A stretch of DNA of 64,000 bases from Commensalibacter melissae (GCF_009734185.1 NZ_CP046393.1:1881501-1945500), one strand, 5' to 3'; positions 8,419 to 18,194 are shown, counted from the stretch's first letter. Made by a program: numbers and translations. Notes: generated by a model not told the origin, from the letters alone.

Positions 8419-9058
8419 GACTTGCCCCTTTATTTTCATTGTCTATAGAACAGAGATTACAGGCATTCGTTTGTAAAAGAGGTTCAACTCCCTCAATATT
8501 TGGGCCAAATTTCTCCATTGCCTCCTCCATATCTTTAACTGGAGGAACTTTTAAAGGTTGAGGTTGAACAGAAGAATAATTAACAAGTAAAGTGAAAATA
8601 CCCGCATAGACAGACTGACTTTCCCGCAATTTTGATCCGATGTGATCAATCACGTCAATTGATGCCGCCAGTAAATCCTTTGCTTCACCTTCATTACAGA
8701 CAGATAAAAACTCTAAAAATAAAGGCAAATAATCTGGTAATTCATCAATTACTGAAATATCGTAACCATTTGCCTTATATTCTGACATGAGATTGACTAG
8801 GGCTTGCCCCCTTAGACGGTCCTCACCGTGAATATGCTCAAATAAATGCAATGAACATGATGGATTACGATCGAAAAGTGAAACATACTCTTCTTGCAAA
8901 TCAATCAAATCTTTTTCTTTCAAATGTTCCAATAAGGGAGAAAGCAAGCTCCATTCAACCTCGAGCGTTTTTAAACGTCCCAGGATTGAAGGGAGTGCAT
9001 AAACCAATTCTTGCTCTGGATAACATAATAAAACTGAAAGTATCTTGAAAATTTCCAT
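8402..9058 (-). CDS. narJ: Nitrate reductase molybdenum cofactor assembly chaperone NarJ
   Basis: NarJ is a cytoplasmic chaperone that binds apo-NarG and allows cofactor insertion before membrane attachment. The 218-residue acidic, helical protein has the family's LLCYPEQELV opening, SLHLFEHIHGEDRLRGQALV near residue 70, and DELPDYLPLFLEFLS near residue 104. Its ATG shares a base with the narH stop (TGATG), and its end overlaps narI, consistent with coupled translation of narHJI. Confidence 0.94.
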   Translation of the reverse strand: MEIFKILSVLLCYPEQELVYALPSILGRLKTLEVEWSLLSPLLEHLKEKDLIDLQEEYVSLFDRNPSCSLHLFEHIHGEDRLRGQALVNLMSEYKANGYDISVIDELPDYLPLFLEFLSVCNEGEAKDLLAASIDVIDHIGSKLRESQSVYAGIFTLLVNYSSVQPQPLKVPPVKDMEEAMEKFGPNIEGVEPLLQTNACNLCSIDNENKGASHALSR

Positions 9059-10614
9059 CAGCTATTGCTTTCTTTTGCCTTGTTCTGTTCACGATCCTCT
9101 ACAGCGTCGTGAAAGATAATTGGAGAAACCTTCTTGCCAAAAAGACTCGCCTTATTCACCCCGTCAGAGCATCCATTCCCGAAAGTAAATCCACAGGAAG
9201 CCTTATCTTGGAATGCGTTTTCAACCATTTCCTTGTGGGATGATGGAATGACAAAACGATCTTCATAATTCGCAATCGCCATAATCTGATACATTTCTTC
9301 AATCTGGACTTCAGTCAAAGCCGTATCTTTCAAGACAGAACGATCAGGACGTTGATCAACAGACTTGCTACGCATATAACGACGCATCGTGATCATGTTT
9401 TCCAAGGCGTTAATAATGGGTTCTTCTTTCCCCGCCGTAAGCAAATTAGCCAAATAGCGAATTGGAATACGTAAATCCTTAATACCAGGAATAATTCCAT
9501 TCTTGCCAATCATGCCATTCGCTACTGCAGACTGAATAGGCGATAAAGGTGGAATATACCAAACCATTGGTAAGGTGCGGTATTCTGGATGCAGGGGGAA
9601 AGCAACTTTCCATTCTACTGCCATTTTATAGACCGGTGAATTTCTTGCCGCATCCAGCCAGCTTTGGGGTATACCCTGTTTGAGAGATTCCGCAATAATT
9701 GCCGGATCATTGGGATCTAAAAAAACATCAAGTTGGGATTCATATAAATCCTGGATATCTTCCGTAGATGCAGCCTCTTTAATTTTATCTGCATCATAAA
9801 GTAAAACACCCAGGTAACGAATACGTCCTACACATGTTTCGGAACAAACGGTTGGCTGTCCACCTTCAATACGTGGATAACAGAATATACATTTTTCTGC
9901 TTTACCAGAAACCCAGTTAAAATATATCTTTTTGTAGGGACAGCCCGAGACACACATCCTCCAGCCGCGACATTTATCCTGATCTATCAGGACAATACCG
10001 TCATCCTCACGTTTATAAATTGAACCTGAAGGACAACTTGCAACACAGGCTGGATTTAAACAATGCTCGCACAATCTTGGTAAATACATAAGAAATGTAT
10101 TTTCAAAAGTTGACAGCATATCCTTTTGAATACCATCAAAAAGCTTGTCTTTTGCACGCTTTGAAAATTCTCCACCAAGATCATCCTCCCAGTTTGGTCC
10201 CCAGTGTATTTTTTCCATTTTTTGTCCGGTTAGGACCGAAACTGGTCGGGCAACAGGGGGGGTTTTTACATCCGGAGAATTTTGCAAACGTTCATAATCA
10301 TATGTAAAGGGTTCATAATAATCATCAATTTGCGGAAGATTGGGATTGGCAAATATATTTGCCATAATGTGCAACTTGCCACCCTGACGGGGACGCAACT
10401 TGCCACCTTTTAAAACCCATCCACCATTATATTTATCCTGGTTTTCCCATTCCTTGGGATATCCAACCCCTGGTTTTGATTCAACGTTATTGAACCATGC
10501 ATATTCAACACCATCTCGACTGGTCCATACATTTTTACATGTTACGGAACAAGTATGGCATCCTATGCATTTATCCAGATTCAACACCATGCCAATTTGA
10601 GCTCTAATTTTCAT
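9058..10614 (-). CDS. narH: Respiratory nitrate reductase beta subunit NarH
   Basis: NarH is the iron-sulfur subunit carrying electrons from NarI haem to NarG. With ATG 10614 the protein has 518 residues, and the first cluster cysteines (CIGCHTCSVTC) fall at 16, 19, 22 and 26 as in E. coli. The other cysteine groups are CEHCLNPACVASCP, CRGWRMCVSGCPYKK (tryptophan replacing one cysteine, the usual [3Fe-4S] site) and CIFCYPRIEGGQPTVCSETC. Upstream in-frame starts would add 22 residues that overlap narG. It lies 10 bases after narG. Confidence 0.96.
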   Translation of the reverse strand: MKIRAQIGMVLNLDKCIGCHTCSVTCKNVWTSRDGVEYAWFNNVESKPGVGYPKEWENQDKYNGGWVLKGGKLRPRQGGKLHIMANIFANPNLPQIDDYYEPFTYDYERLQNSPDVKTPPVARPVSVLTGQKMEKIHWGPNWEDDLGGEFSKRAKDKLFDGIQKDMLSTFENTFLMYLPRLCEHCLNPACVASCPSGSIYKREDDGIVLIDQDKCRGWRMCVSGCPYKKIYFNWVSGKAEKCIFCYPRIEGGQPTVCSETCVGRIRYLGVLLYDADKIKEAASTEDIQDLYESQLDVFLDPNDPAIIAESLKQGIPQSWLDAARNSPVYKMAVEWKVAFPLHPEYRTLPMVWYIPPLSPIQSAVANGMIGKNGIIPGIKDLRIPIRYLANLLTAGKEEPIINALENMITMRRYMRSKSVDQRPDRSVLKDTALTEVQIEEMYQIMAIANYEDRFVIPSSHKEMVENAFQDKASCGFTFGNGCSDGVNKASLFGKKVSPIIFHDAVEDREQNKAKESNS

Positions 10615-10624
10615 TGGTAATCTC

Positions 10625-13600
10625 TTATGCCTCAACTTTTGGGTAATTAACGCTAACAGTCTCTTCAAGCCAATCGACATGCTTCATTTTACGGACAACA
10701 ACAAATTCATCACGATTTGAACCAACTGTTCCATAATAGTTAAAACCATAGGAATATTGCGCATAACCGCCAATCATATGTGTCGGTTTTAAGACTGTTC
10801 TTGTTACAGAATTATGAATTCCGCCGCGTTTTTTTGAAACTTCTGCACCGGGAACATTGATGATCTTTTCCTGAGCATGATACATCAAGGTCATTCCTTC
10901 TGGAACGCGCTGACTTACAATTGCTCTGGCCGTTAAAGTTCCATTTAGATTGAAAACCTCAATCCAGTCATTATCAACGATACCAGCCTTTTGTGCATCA
11001 ATTTCGGAAAGCCAGACATGTGGCCCGCCACGCGATAATGTCAACATCCGTAAATTATCGGAGTAAGTACTATGAATGCCCCATTTTTGATGTGGTGTAA
11101 TAAAATTCAGGACTATTTCTGGATTTCCGTTACCATGCTGTCCCAAAACCTTTTGAGTTGTTTTCAAGTCAATCGCTGGACGATAGACACACAACATTTC
11201 ACCAAATGCACGCATCCATTGATGATCCTGATAAAACTGCTGTCGACCAGTCAGGGTTCTCCAAGGAATCAATTCATGAACATTTGTATAACCAGCATTG
11301 TAACTTACCGTTTCACTTTCCAGACCTGACCAGGTTGGGGAAGATATAATCTTACGTGGCTGAACCTGTATATCACGAAAACGAATGGAATCATGTTCAC
11401 GAGGAGTGGCCAAATACGTATGGTCAATACCTGTTACTTTTGATAATGCCCCCCATGCCTTGACAGCGATATGCCCATTTGTTTCAGGAGCAAGATTCAG
11501 GATCATTTCAGCCGCATCAATAGCAGTATCAAGTCTCGGCTGTCCCTTTGCAATACCCTGACCAACAACCTTGTTTAAATTACGTAATTGATCAACCTCA
11601 TGCTTGGTATCCCAACTTATACCTTTACCACCATTACCGAGTTTTTCAAGTAAAGGACCAATTGATGTAAACTGTTCATAAATTGCTCCATAATTTCGCT
11701 CGATAACTTTCATGGCTGGCATTGTCTTACCAGGAATAGGATCACATTCACCCTTTTTCCAGTCTTTAACGTCAAAAGGCTGTCCCAACTCTTGTGGAGT
11801 GTCATGCATTAAGGGTGTCAAGACAAGATCTTTTTGATTTCCAAGATATCCTGCGGCGAGTTCAGAAAATTTTCCAGCCAGTCCTTTAAAAATCTCCCAA
11901 TCACTTTTACTTTGCCATAAAGGTTGTACAGCCTCGCTTAAAGGATGAATAAAGGGATGCATATCCGATGTATTCAAGTCATTTTTCTCGTACCAGGTGG
12001 CCGTCGGAAGAATTACATCTGCATATAAACAAGTCGTTGACATACGGAAATCCAAGACGACCAAAAGATCCAGTTTACCTTCTGCGGCTTCTCTTACCTT
12101 GATTTCCTTCGGTTTAATACAATTTTGCTCTTCACTTAAAACTGCATTCTGAGTACCCAAAAGATATTTAAGGAAATATTCATGTCCCTTACCTGAAGAA
12201 CCAAGAATATTGGAACGCCATACAAACATGTTGCGTGGAAAGTTCACTGGATTATCAGGGTCATTACAAGACATGTCAATTACACCTGATTTTAACCCTT
12301 CAACCGCATAGTCAATGGGATCTTTATTTTGAGCAATTGCATTTTGTGTCAACGTCAACGGATTCATTGACAATTGCGGTGCGGAAGGTAACCATCCCAT
12401 CCGTTCAGCTTTGGCATTACAATCAATCAGCGCCATACCTTCAAATTCACTCAGACTATTTTGTGAGGCAACTTCATTGATAGCCAGCTTTTCATGGCGC
12501 CATTGACTCGTATGATTGTAAAAGAAGGATGTCCCGTTCATCTGACGAGATGGACGATTCCAATCCAATCCAAATGCCAATGGAGCCCAACCGGTTTGTG
12601 GCCTCAGTTTTTCCTGACCAACATAATGGCACCAGCCACCTCCACTTTGACCTATACATCCACAAAGCATTAACATGTTGATAATGCCACGATAGGACAT
12701 ATCCATATGATACCAGTGATTTAATCCGGCACCCACGATGACCATGCTTTTACCATGAGTTTTATCGGCATTTTGGGCAAATTCACGAGCAACCTGAATA
12801 ACCAATTCTGGTTTTACACCAGTATGTTTTTCCTGCCATTTAGGAGTATAGGGAACATCATCCATATAATCTCTAGCGCCATCACCTAGACCACGGTCAA
12901 TACTGTAATTGGCAGCCATTAAATCAAAAACTGTAGTAACCTTTACCTGATTACCATCAGCCAAGGTAATGGTTTTAACCGGAACCTTTCGGAGCATCTG
13001 TTCATTTTTGCTTTCTCCAGCAAAATAATTGAACACAACCTCCGCAACATTATCATGCTTACCCAGCAGACTAAGTTGGGCCTTAACGGTCTGTCCTTTG
13101 CTATCCTGTTCCTTAAGATTCCATTGACCTGTTTCACCCCAGCGAAAACCAATTGATCCTTTGGGGGTTACAATCTGTCCCGTCAATTCATCAATAACAA
13201 GCGTTTTCCATTCAGGATTGTTTTTTTCATCAAGCTGATCTACCAAATGACTGGCACGCAAGAAATATCCGGGAAACAGTTGGCCATTCTTTTCATCAAG
13301 CATAACCAGCATTGGCATATCTGTATATTGACGGCAATATGACGTAAAATATTCAGAGGGACGATCCAGATGAAATTCTTTGAAGATTACGTGTCCCATC
13401 GCCATGGATAAGGCAGCATCTGTACCTTGTTTGGGAGAGAGCCATATATCACTGAATTTTACCATTTCACCATAATCTGATGAAACAGCGACCGTTTTTG
13501 TACCTTTATAACGAACTTCGGCATAAAAATGAGCGTCTGGCGTACGAGTCATGGGGATATTTGATCCCCACACTAGTAAATAGGTTGAATTATACCAATC

Positions 13601-14323
13601 GGCTGATTCCGGAACATCGGTTTGCTCGCCCCATACTTGTGGGCTTGCTGGTGGCAGATCGCAATACCAATCATAAAAAGATAGCGGAACACCCCCAATA
13701 AGAGAAAGATAACGGGATCCGGAAGCATAGCTGACCATCGACATAGCCGGAATAGGAGAAAATCCAATAATACGGTCAGGACCATATTTTTTGATGGTAA
13801 AGTTATTTGCCGCGGCAACAAGCTCGTTGACTTCCCGCCAGGTTGATCGGACAAATCCGCCTAATCCACGTCTTTTCTTGTAAGAACTGGCCAATTCTGG
13901 TGTTTGACTGATATATTCCCAAGCGGATATCGGATCCATCTTCTGACGTGCATCACGCCATAATCTAGCCAGCTGTCCACGCAGCATTGGATATTTAACA
14001 CGTTGGGCAGAATAAACATACCAGCTGTAAGATGCCCCGCGAGGACATCCCCTGGGTTCATGATTGGGTAGATCCGCACGAGTTCTCGGATAATTTGTCT
14101 GTTGGGTTTCCCAGGTAATCAATCCACTTTTAACATAGATTTTCCAACTGCAGGATCCAGTACAATTTACACCGTGAGTTGATCTTACGATTTTATCCTG
14201 TTGCCAACGTTGTCTATACGCGTCTTCCCATTTTCTGTCCTCGTTAACAACAGCGCCATGCCCGTCAGCAAAACTGCTTTTCGTTTTTTTAAAAAAGTTT
14301 AAACGATCTAATATATGGCTCAT
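10625..14323 (-). CDS. narG: Respiratory nitrate reductase alpha subunit NarG
   Basis: NarG is the catalytic subunit that reduces nitrate to nitrite at a bis-MGD molybdenum centre on the cytoplasmic face. The 1232-residue length is close to E. coli NarG. With ATG 14323, the FS0 cluster ligands fall at H50, C54, C58 and C93 and the molybdenum ligand at D222 (YCDLPPASP), exactly the E. coli positions, which supports this start. No twin-arginine signal peptide precedes it, as expected for the membrane-bound cytoplasm-facing type. narK lies 32 bp upstream and narH follows after 10 bp. Confidence 0.97.
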   Translation of the reverse strand: MSHILDRLNFFKKTKSSFADGHGAVVNEDRKWEDAYRQRWQQDKIVRSTHGVNCTGSCSWKIYVKSGLITWETQQTNYPRTRADLPNHEPRGCPRGASYSWYVYSAQRVKYPMLRGQLARLWRDARQKMDPISAWEYISQTPELASSYKKRRGLGGFVRSTWREVNELVAAANNFTIKKYGPDRIIGFSPIPAMSMVSYASGSRYLSLIGGVPLSFYDWYCDLPPASPQVWGEQTDVPESADWYNSTYLLVWGSNIPMTRTPDAHFYAEVRYKGTKTVAVSSDYGEMVKFSDIWLSPKQGTDAALSMAMGHVIFKEFHLDRPSEYFTSYCRQYTDMPMLVMLDEKNGQLFPGYFLRASHLVDQLDEKNNPEWKTLVIDELTGQIVTPKGSIGFRWGETGQWNLKEQDSKGQTVKAQLSLLGKHDNVAEVVFNYFAGESKNEQMLRKVPVKTITLADGNQVKVTTVFDLMAANYSIDRGLGDGARDYMDDVPYTPKWQEKHTGVKPELVIQVAREFAQNADKTHGKSMVIVGAGLNHWYHMDMSYRGIINMLMLCGCIGQSGGGWCHYVGQEKLRPQTGWAPLAFGLDWNRPSRQMNGTSFFYNHTSQWRHEKLAINEVASQNSLSEFEGMALIDCNAKAERMGWLPSAPQLSMNPLTLTQNAIAQNKDPIDYAVEGLKSGVIDMSCNDPDNPVNFPRNMFVWRSNILGSSGKGHEYFLKYLLGTQNAVLSEEQNCIKPKEIKVREAAEGKLDLLVVLDFRMSTTCLYADVILPTATWYEKNDLNTSDMHPFIHPLSEAVQPLWQSKSDWEIFKGLAGKFSELAAGYLGNQKDLVLTPLMHDTPQELGQPFDVKDWKKGECDPIPGKTMPAMKVIERNYGAIYEQFTSIGPLLEKLGNGGKGISWDTKHEVDQLRNLNKVVGQGIAKGQPRLDTAIDAAEMILNLAPETNGHIAVKAWGALSKVTGIDHTYLATPREHDSIRFRDIQVQPRKIISSPTWSGLESETVSYNAGYTNVHELIPWRTLTGRQQFYQDHQWMRAFGEMLCVYRPAIDLKTTQKVLGQHGNGNPEIVLNFITPHQKWGIHSTYSDNLRMLTLSRGGPHVWLSEIDAQKAGIVDNDWIEVFNLNGTLTARAIVSQRVPEGMTLMYHAQEKIINVPGAEVSKKRGGIHNSVTRTVLKPTHMIGGYAQYSYGFNYYGTVGSNRDEFVVVRKMKHVDWLEETVSVNYPKVEA

Positions 14324-14355
14324 AATCAATTTCCAAATTCTAAATCAAATTTGTC

Positions 14356-15738
14356 TTAACAACGTATTTCCGCATTTTTGCGAAGGTAGTACCAACGATT
14401 TATCAAAAGGCAAAATACGTAAAATCCAACAAAAATATAAAAAGCTAAATTATACGATCCGGTATAACTTAAAGAGGTTCCATACAGTTTTGGAATTATA
14501 AATCCACCATAGGCACCAATAGCCCCCATAAAACCAAGAACCGCACCGGTTTCCTTGGCAGCATCCTCATTCATCTGCTCTTCAGATTCAGCTTTTTGTT
14601 TTTTAAGATATTTCTGGTAAAATATTGTAAATATTCCGGGAACCTGGGCAAATACAGATCCATTTCCCAATCCAACAAAAATGAACAGGATCATAAAACT
14701 TATCAGGAAGCCGACAAAACTTCTTGATTCTTCCGGGGCTGAGATGAAAAAAACGATACATAAGGAAAAAACAATCATACCCAGGAAACTGATTTGAGTT
14801 ACCCGTGTCGCCTTGAATTTGTCAGAGGCAATTCCCCCAACAACTCTAAATATGGACCCCAGCAAAGGACCTAAAAAAGCGTATTTTATAGGATTAACAT
14901 TAACGAATTCATGCTTTATCAACAGGGGCAATGCCGCTGAAAAACCGATAAAGGATCCAAATGTACCCAGATAAAGCAAACAGGCAACCCAGGTATGTTT
15001 ACGCTTGAAAATTATTGATTGCTCTGAAAAAGATGCCTTGACCGTGGCAAGGTCATTCATCCCAAACCAGGCAGCGATAACGGTTACCGCAATAAAAGGT
15101 ACCCAAATATAGGTGATATTCTGTAACCAGACAAGACTCTGCTGACCGTTATGAATACGTGTTTCTGGTCCACCCCCCAAAACACCAAAAATACTGATGC
15201 CAATGACCCACAAGGTAACAAATTGTACAAACGGTACACCAAGATTTCCCAGTCCAGCATTTACCCCCGTGGCAAATCCCTTTCTTGATTTAGGGAAAAA
15301 ATATCCGATATTTGCCATAGAGGAGCTGAAATTTGCCCCACCAAATCCACATAACAGGGCCAAAATCACCATTGTTGCAAAACTGGTATTTGGATTTTGT
15401 ATGCATATACCAAAACCAATGGTTGGAATCAAAAGGGTGGCTGTTGAAAAAACCGTCCATTTTCTTCCACCAAAAATGGGAACCATAAAGGCATAGATGA
15501 TTCTCAGGGTTGCCCCTGACAATGCAGACAATGCCGTTAAAAGCATTAGTTGATTTTGAGTATATTTAAACCCAACTTCTGGTAGATAGACAACAACGAC
15601 ACTCCATAATTGCCATACAACGAAAGCAAGTAAAAGAGCAGGAACGGAAATCCATAAATTCCGTAAAGCAATAACACGTCCTTGCTTTTCCCAAAACTGT
15701 TGATTTTCCGGTTCCCATTTTGTTAGTAAATGAGACAT
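14356..15738 (-). CDS. narK: Nitrate/nitrite transporter NarK (MFS)
   Basis: NarK is an inner-membrane major facilitator protein that takes up nitrate and exports the nitrite made by NarGHI. The 460-residue chain has about 12 hydrophobic helices. It shows the nitrate-porter signatures GGANFSSSMANIGYFFP and GAVLGFMGAIGAYGGF and an arginine in ATLRIIYAF near residue 79, in the position of a known substrate-binding arginine. An AAGGAA ribosome site lies just upstream of ATG 15738. It is the first gene of the long minus-strand nar-mod unit. Confidence 0.94.
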   Translation of the reverse strand: MSHLLTKWEPENQQFWEKQGRVIALRNLWISVPALLLAFVVWQLWSVVVVYLPEVGFKYTQNQLMLLTALSALSGATLRIIYAFMVPIFGGRKWTVFSTATLLIPTIGFGICIQNPNTSFATMVILALLCGFGGANFSSSMANIGYFFPKSRKGFATGVNAGLGNLGVPFVQFVTLWVIGISIFGVLGGGPETRIHNGQQSLVWLQNITYIWVPFIAVTVIAAWFGMNDLATVKASFSEQSIIFKRKHTWVACLLYLGTFGSFIGFSAALPLLIKHEFVNVNPIKYAFLGPLLGSIFRVVGGIASDKFKATRVTQISFLGMIVFSLCIVFFISAPEESRSFVGFLISFMILFIFVGLGNGSVFAQVPGIFTIFYQKYLKKQKAESEEQMNEDAAKETGAVLGFMGAIGAYGGFIIPKLYGTSLSYTGSYNLAFYIFVGFYVFCLLINRWYYLRKNAEIRC

Positions 15739-16013
15739 TTTTTTTCCTTGGTTGATGAACCAATACGTATATATCTGTATTGTTTTGATCTTTATTGTAT
15801 AAGTTAAATAAAACGCATAATTGTTTTAATATTATTTACATCTTCCGCAAGATCGAACCAATTAGTCAAAAGCTTATAGAAATCTGGAATAATGGCTAGG
15901 TTGTTTATAGCCATTTGGCTAAGTATAATTAGTCGTTTTTCTACTATTAATATATCATATTCATTTCCATTATTAGAATAATTTCTTGAATTATTAATCC
16001 ATGAAGAATTTAC
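15739..16013. promoter_or_regulatory. Divergent narK / TonB-receptor control region
   Basis: This 275-bp gap must hold the promoters of the minus-strand nar-mod unit and the plus-strand receptor gene. A perfect 16-base inverted repeat (TTGGTT-4-AACCAA) lies at 15748-15763, overlapping the narK ribosome site. An imperfect FNR-like dyad, TTGAT-cttt-ATTGT, lies at 15785-15798. A cluster of TAGCCAT-like heptamers in alternating orientation lies at 15891-15921. Their regulatory roles are inferred from position; only the repeats themselves are seen. Confidence 0.5.
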
Positions 16014-18194
16014 ATGAATAAAAAACAAAAATATATTCTACCTCTGCTTCTTCTTTTCCCTCTTCAAACAATGGCACAAAAGATTTCATCCTCGAACAAT
16101 ATGGAAAGAGATGATGAAAAATCCGAAAAAATTACTGTAAGGGGACAAAGAAGGGCTGACGGATCAGTTGCGGTAATGAGTACTCCAGACGTTACCTTGG
16201 GCCCCTTGGGTTCCTTGAAATCTGAAGACGCACCTTTTTCAATCATGTCAGTTCCTCATGACGTTATTGCCAATCAACAGGCAAGAAACGTTAATGATCT
16301 AATGAAATACCTTCCTTCCGTACAACTCGAGGCCCGTGGATCTGCAAGCATGGCTAGGCCGCAATCCAGGGGGTTTGAGGGGGACGTAACAGCAAACAGC
16401 CGTATTGACGGGCTCAATATGACAACCACCACCCCCTATCCAACGGAAATGTTTGAAAATTTGCAGGTTCTGAACGGGTTGGCCGGGGCTATGTATGGCC
16501 CACAAAATCCAGCCGGCATTTTCAGTTACCAGCTCAAACGTCCCACTGACCGTCGTACGGAACATCTTTCAATCAATTACGATTCAATTGGTGCCGTGAC
16601 GGAATATGCGGATGTGTCTGGTCGAGTCGGTAAAAATGGGTGGTTTGGATATCGTTTAAACCTTCTGCATGATGAAGGCACCGCCTATGTGGAACACAGT
16701 CAGTTAAAACGTAATCTGGTCAGTGGTGATTTTGATATTCATCTTTCCTCCAAAACCGTTATTGAGATAGATGCCAGCCATTATACCTATAATGAAAGGG
16801 GAACAGCGACGAATTTTTCGTTTGATAATTCCATTCAACTGCCATCCGCACCCAATATGGGCAAGGCCTATCTTGGGCAAAAATATGCCGGCTTTAATAC
16901 GGAAACAAATACCTTTCTCGGAAAAATCAAACACCAAATCAATAAAAAATGGAGATTTACTGCGGGAGGGCTCTATCAGGATGCCAAACGAGAGATGTTC
17001 AACAACAACAATCGACTCCTAAACAGCAAGGGTGATTATCAACAATCTATTTCGGTAGCCGGTCAGGCAAACGTTTTTCAGGTAGGGAGCAATTTTGCCT
17101 ATGTGAATGGAGAAGTAAATACAGATTTTGTAAAACATGAACTTGTTTTGGGCACCAATGGATATATGAGGGGTAATTACAATCCCACTCATACTGAAAC
17201 AATCAATCTTGGAACCAGCAACATACACAATCCTCGTCCATTACCGGGTCATAGACCAAAAGGATGGGGACGTTATCAATCGGCCTTAATCCAGCAACAA
17301 GCCCTGATTGCAGGCGATACAATCCATTTTAATCAACAATGGGCCATTATGGGTGTTTTCAGTTGGAGCTGGTTAAGCAATGACAGCTGGAACATAAAGG
17401 GAAAGAAAACCGCACACAATTCCCATGATGCGGCATTTAGTCCAACAACAAGCCTGATTTATCATCCTCTTGAAGGTCATACCGCCTATTTCACTTGGGC
17501 AAGAAGTCTGCAGGCGGGAGATATTGCCCCAGCGACGGGAGTAATTAATCCAAACCAGATCATGGCTCCCTATCGTAGTGAAGAATATGAAGTGGGCTAT
17601 AAGGTCAAATTCAACCGCCTGTGGTTAAATGTTGCGGCATTCCGTATGACACGTCCATATGCATTTATCAATCCAACAACCCATATTTTTGCCGTCGCAG
17701 GACAACAGCGCAATTATGGGGTTGAATTTCAGGTCGCAGGACAGATATGGGATAGTCTATCTATTCTTGGAGGTGTTACATGGCTTGATGCACAATTGGG
17801 AAAAACAGGAAATATTGCCACCTCTCATAAACAAATTGTTGGTGTCCCACCTGTTCAGGCCAACCTGCTGATTGACTACCAATTACCTGTCGCAAAAGAT
17901 CACATCCTGTATGGTATGGCATTCAACATCAATCTTCACTATACAGATCGTCGGGCTGCCAATAATTACAACACCACTTTTGCCAAGGGGTATTTTACGA
18001 CAGATGTCGGGATGCGCTACGCCTTCAATGTCTTTAACACCCCACTTGCAGCACGATTTAATGTCAATAATGTAACCAATAAACATTATTGGATGTCTGT
18101 ATATCCATCCTCAATTAACGGAGGCACCGCAAATAACAGTGCTTATGCTGGATTACCCAGAACATATCAATTTTCATTGGCAGTTGATTTCTAA
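16014..18194 (+). CDS. TonB-dependent outer-membrane receptor
   Basis: This is an outer-membrane active-transport receptor of 726 residues. A signal peptide ends near residue 21 (LQTMAQ). A TonB-box-like EKITVRGQ follows, then a plug domain with the PHDVIANQQARNVNDLMKYLPS and DGLNMTT segments at about 70-180, and a long beta-barrel ending in phenylalanine (SLAVDF). The plug resembles siderophore receptors, so ferric-chelate uptake is the most likely job. The substrate cannot be read from sequence. It sits between narK and narXL, divergent from narK, which suggests joint control with nitrate respiration. Confidence 0.85.
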   Translation: MNKKQKYILPLLLLFPLQTMAQKISSSNNMERDDEKSEKITVRGQRRADGSVAVMSTPDVTLGPLGSLKSEDAPFSIMSVPHDVIANQQARNVNDLMKYLPSVQLEARGSASMARPQSRGFEGDVTANSRIDGLNMTTTTPYPTEMFENLQVLNGLAGAMYGPQNPAGIFSYQLKRPTDRRTEHLSINYDSIGAVTEYADVSGRVGKNGWFGYRLNLLHDEGTAYVEHSQLKRNLVSGDFDIHLSSKTVIEIDASHYTYNERGTATNFSFDNSIQLPSAPNMGKAYLGQKYAGFNTETNTFLGKIKHQINKKWRFTAGGLYQDAKREMFNNNNRLLNSKGDYQQSISVAGQANVFQVGSNFAYVNGEVNTDFVKHELVLGTNGYMRGNYNPTHTETINLGTSNIHNPRPLPGHRPKGWGRYQSALIQQQALIAGDTIHFNQQWAIMGVFSWSWLSNDSWNIKGKKTAHNSHDAAFSPTTSLIYHPLEGHTAYFTWARSLQAGDIAPATGVINPNQIMAPYRSEEYEVGYKVKFNRLWLNVAAFRMTRPYAFINPTTHIFAVAGQQRNYGVEFQVAGQIWDSLSILGGVTWLDAQLGKTGNIATSHKQIVGVPPVQANLLIDYQLPVAKDHILYGMAFNINLHYTDRRAANNYNTTFAKGYFTTDVGMRYAFNVFNTPLAARFNVNNVTNKHYWMSVYPSSINGGTANNSAYAGLPRTYQFSLAVDF

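Noticed and set aside
15804-16028. Open frame of 74 codons on the minus strand between narK and the TonB receptor
   Set aside because: It overlaps the receptor start and the whole regulatory gap, is low-complexity (Asn/Ile rich) and shows no family pattern or ribosome site.
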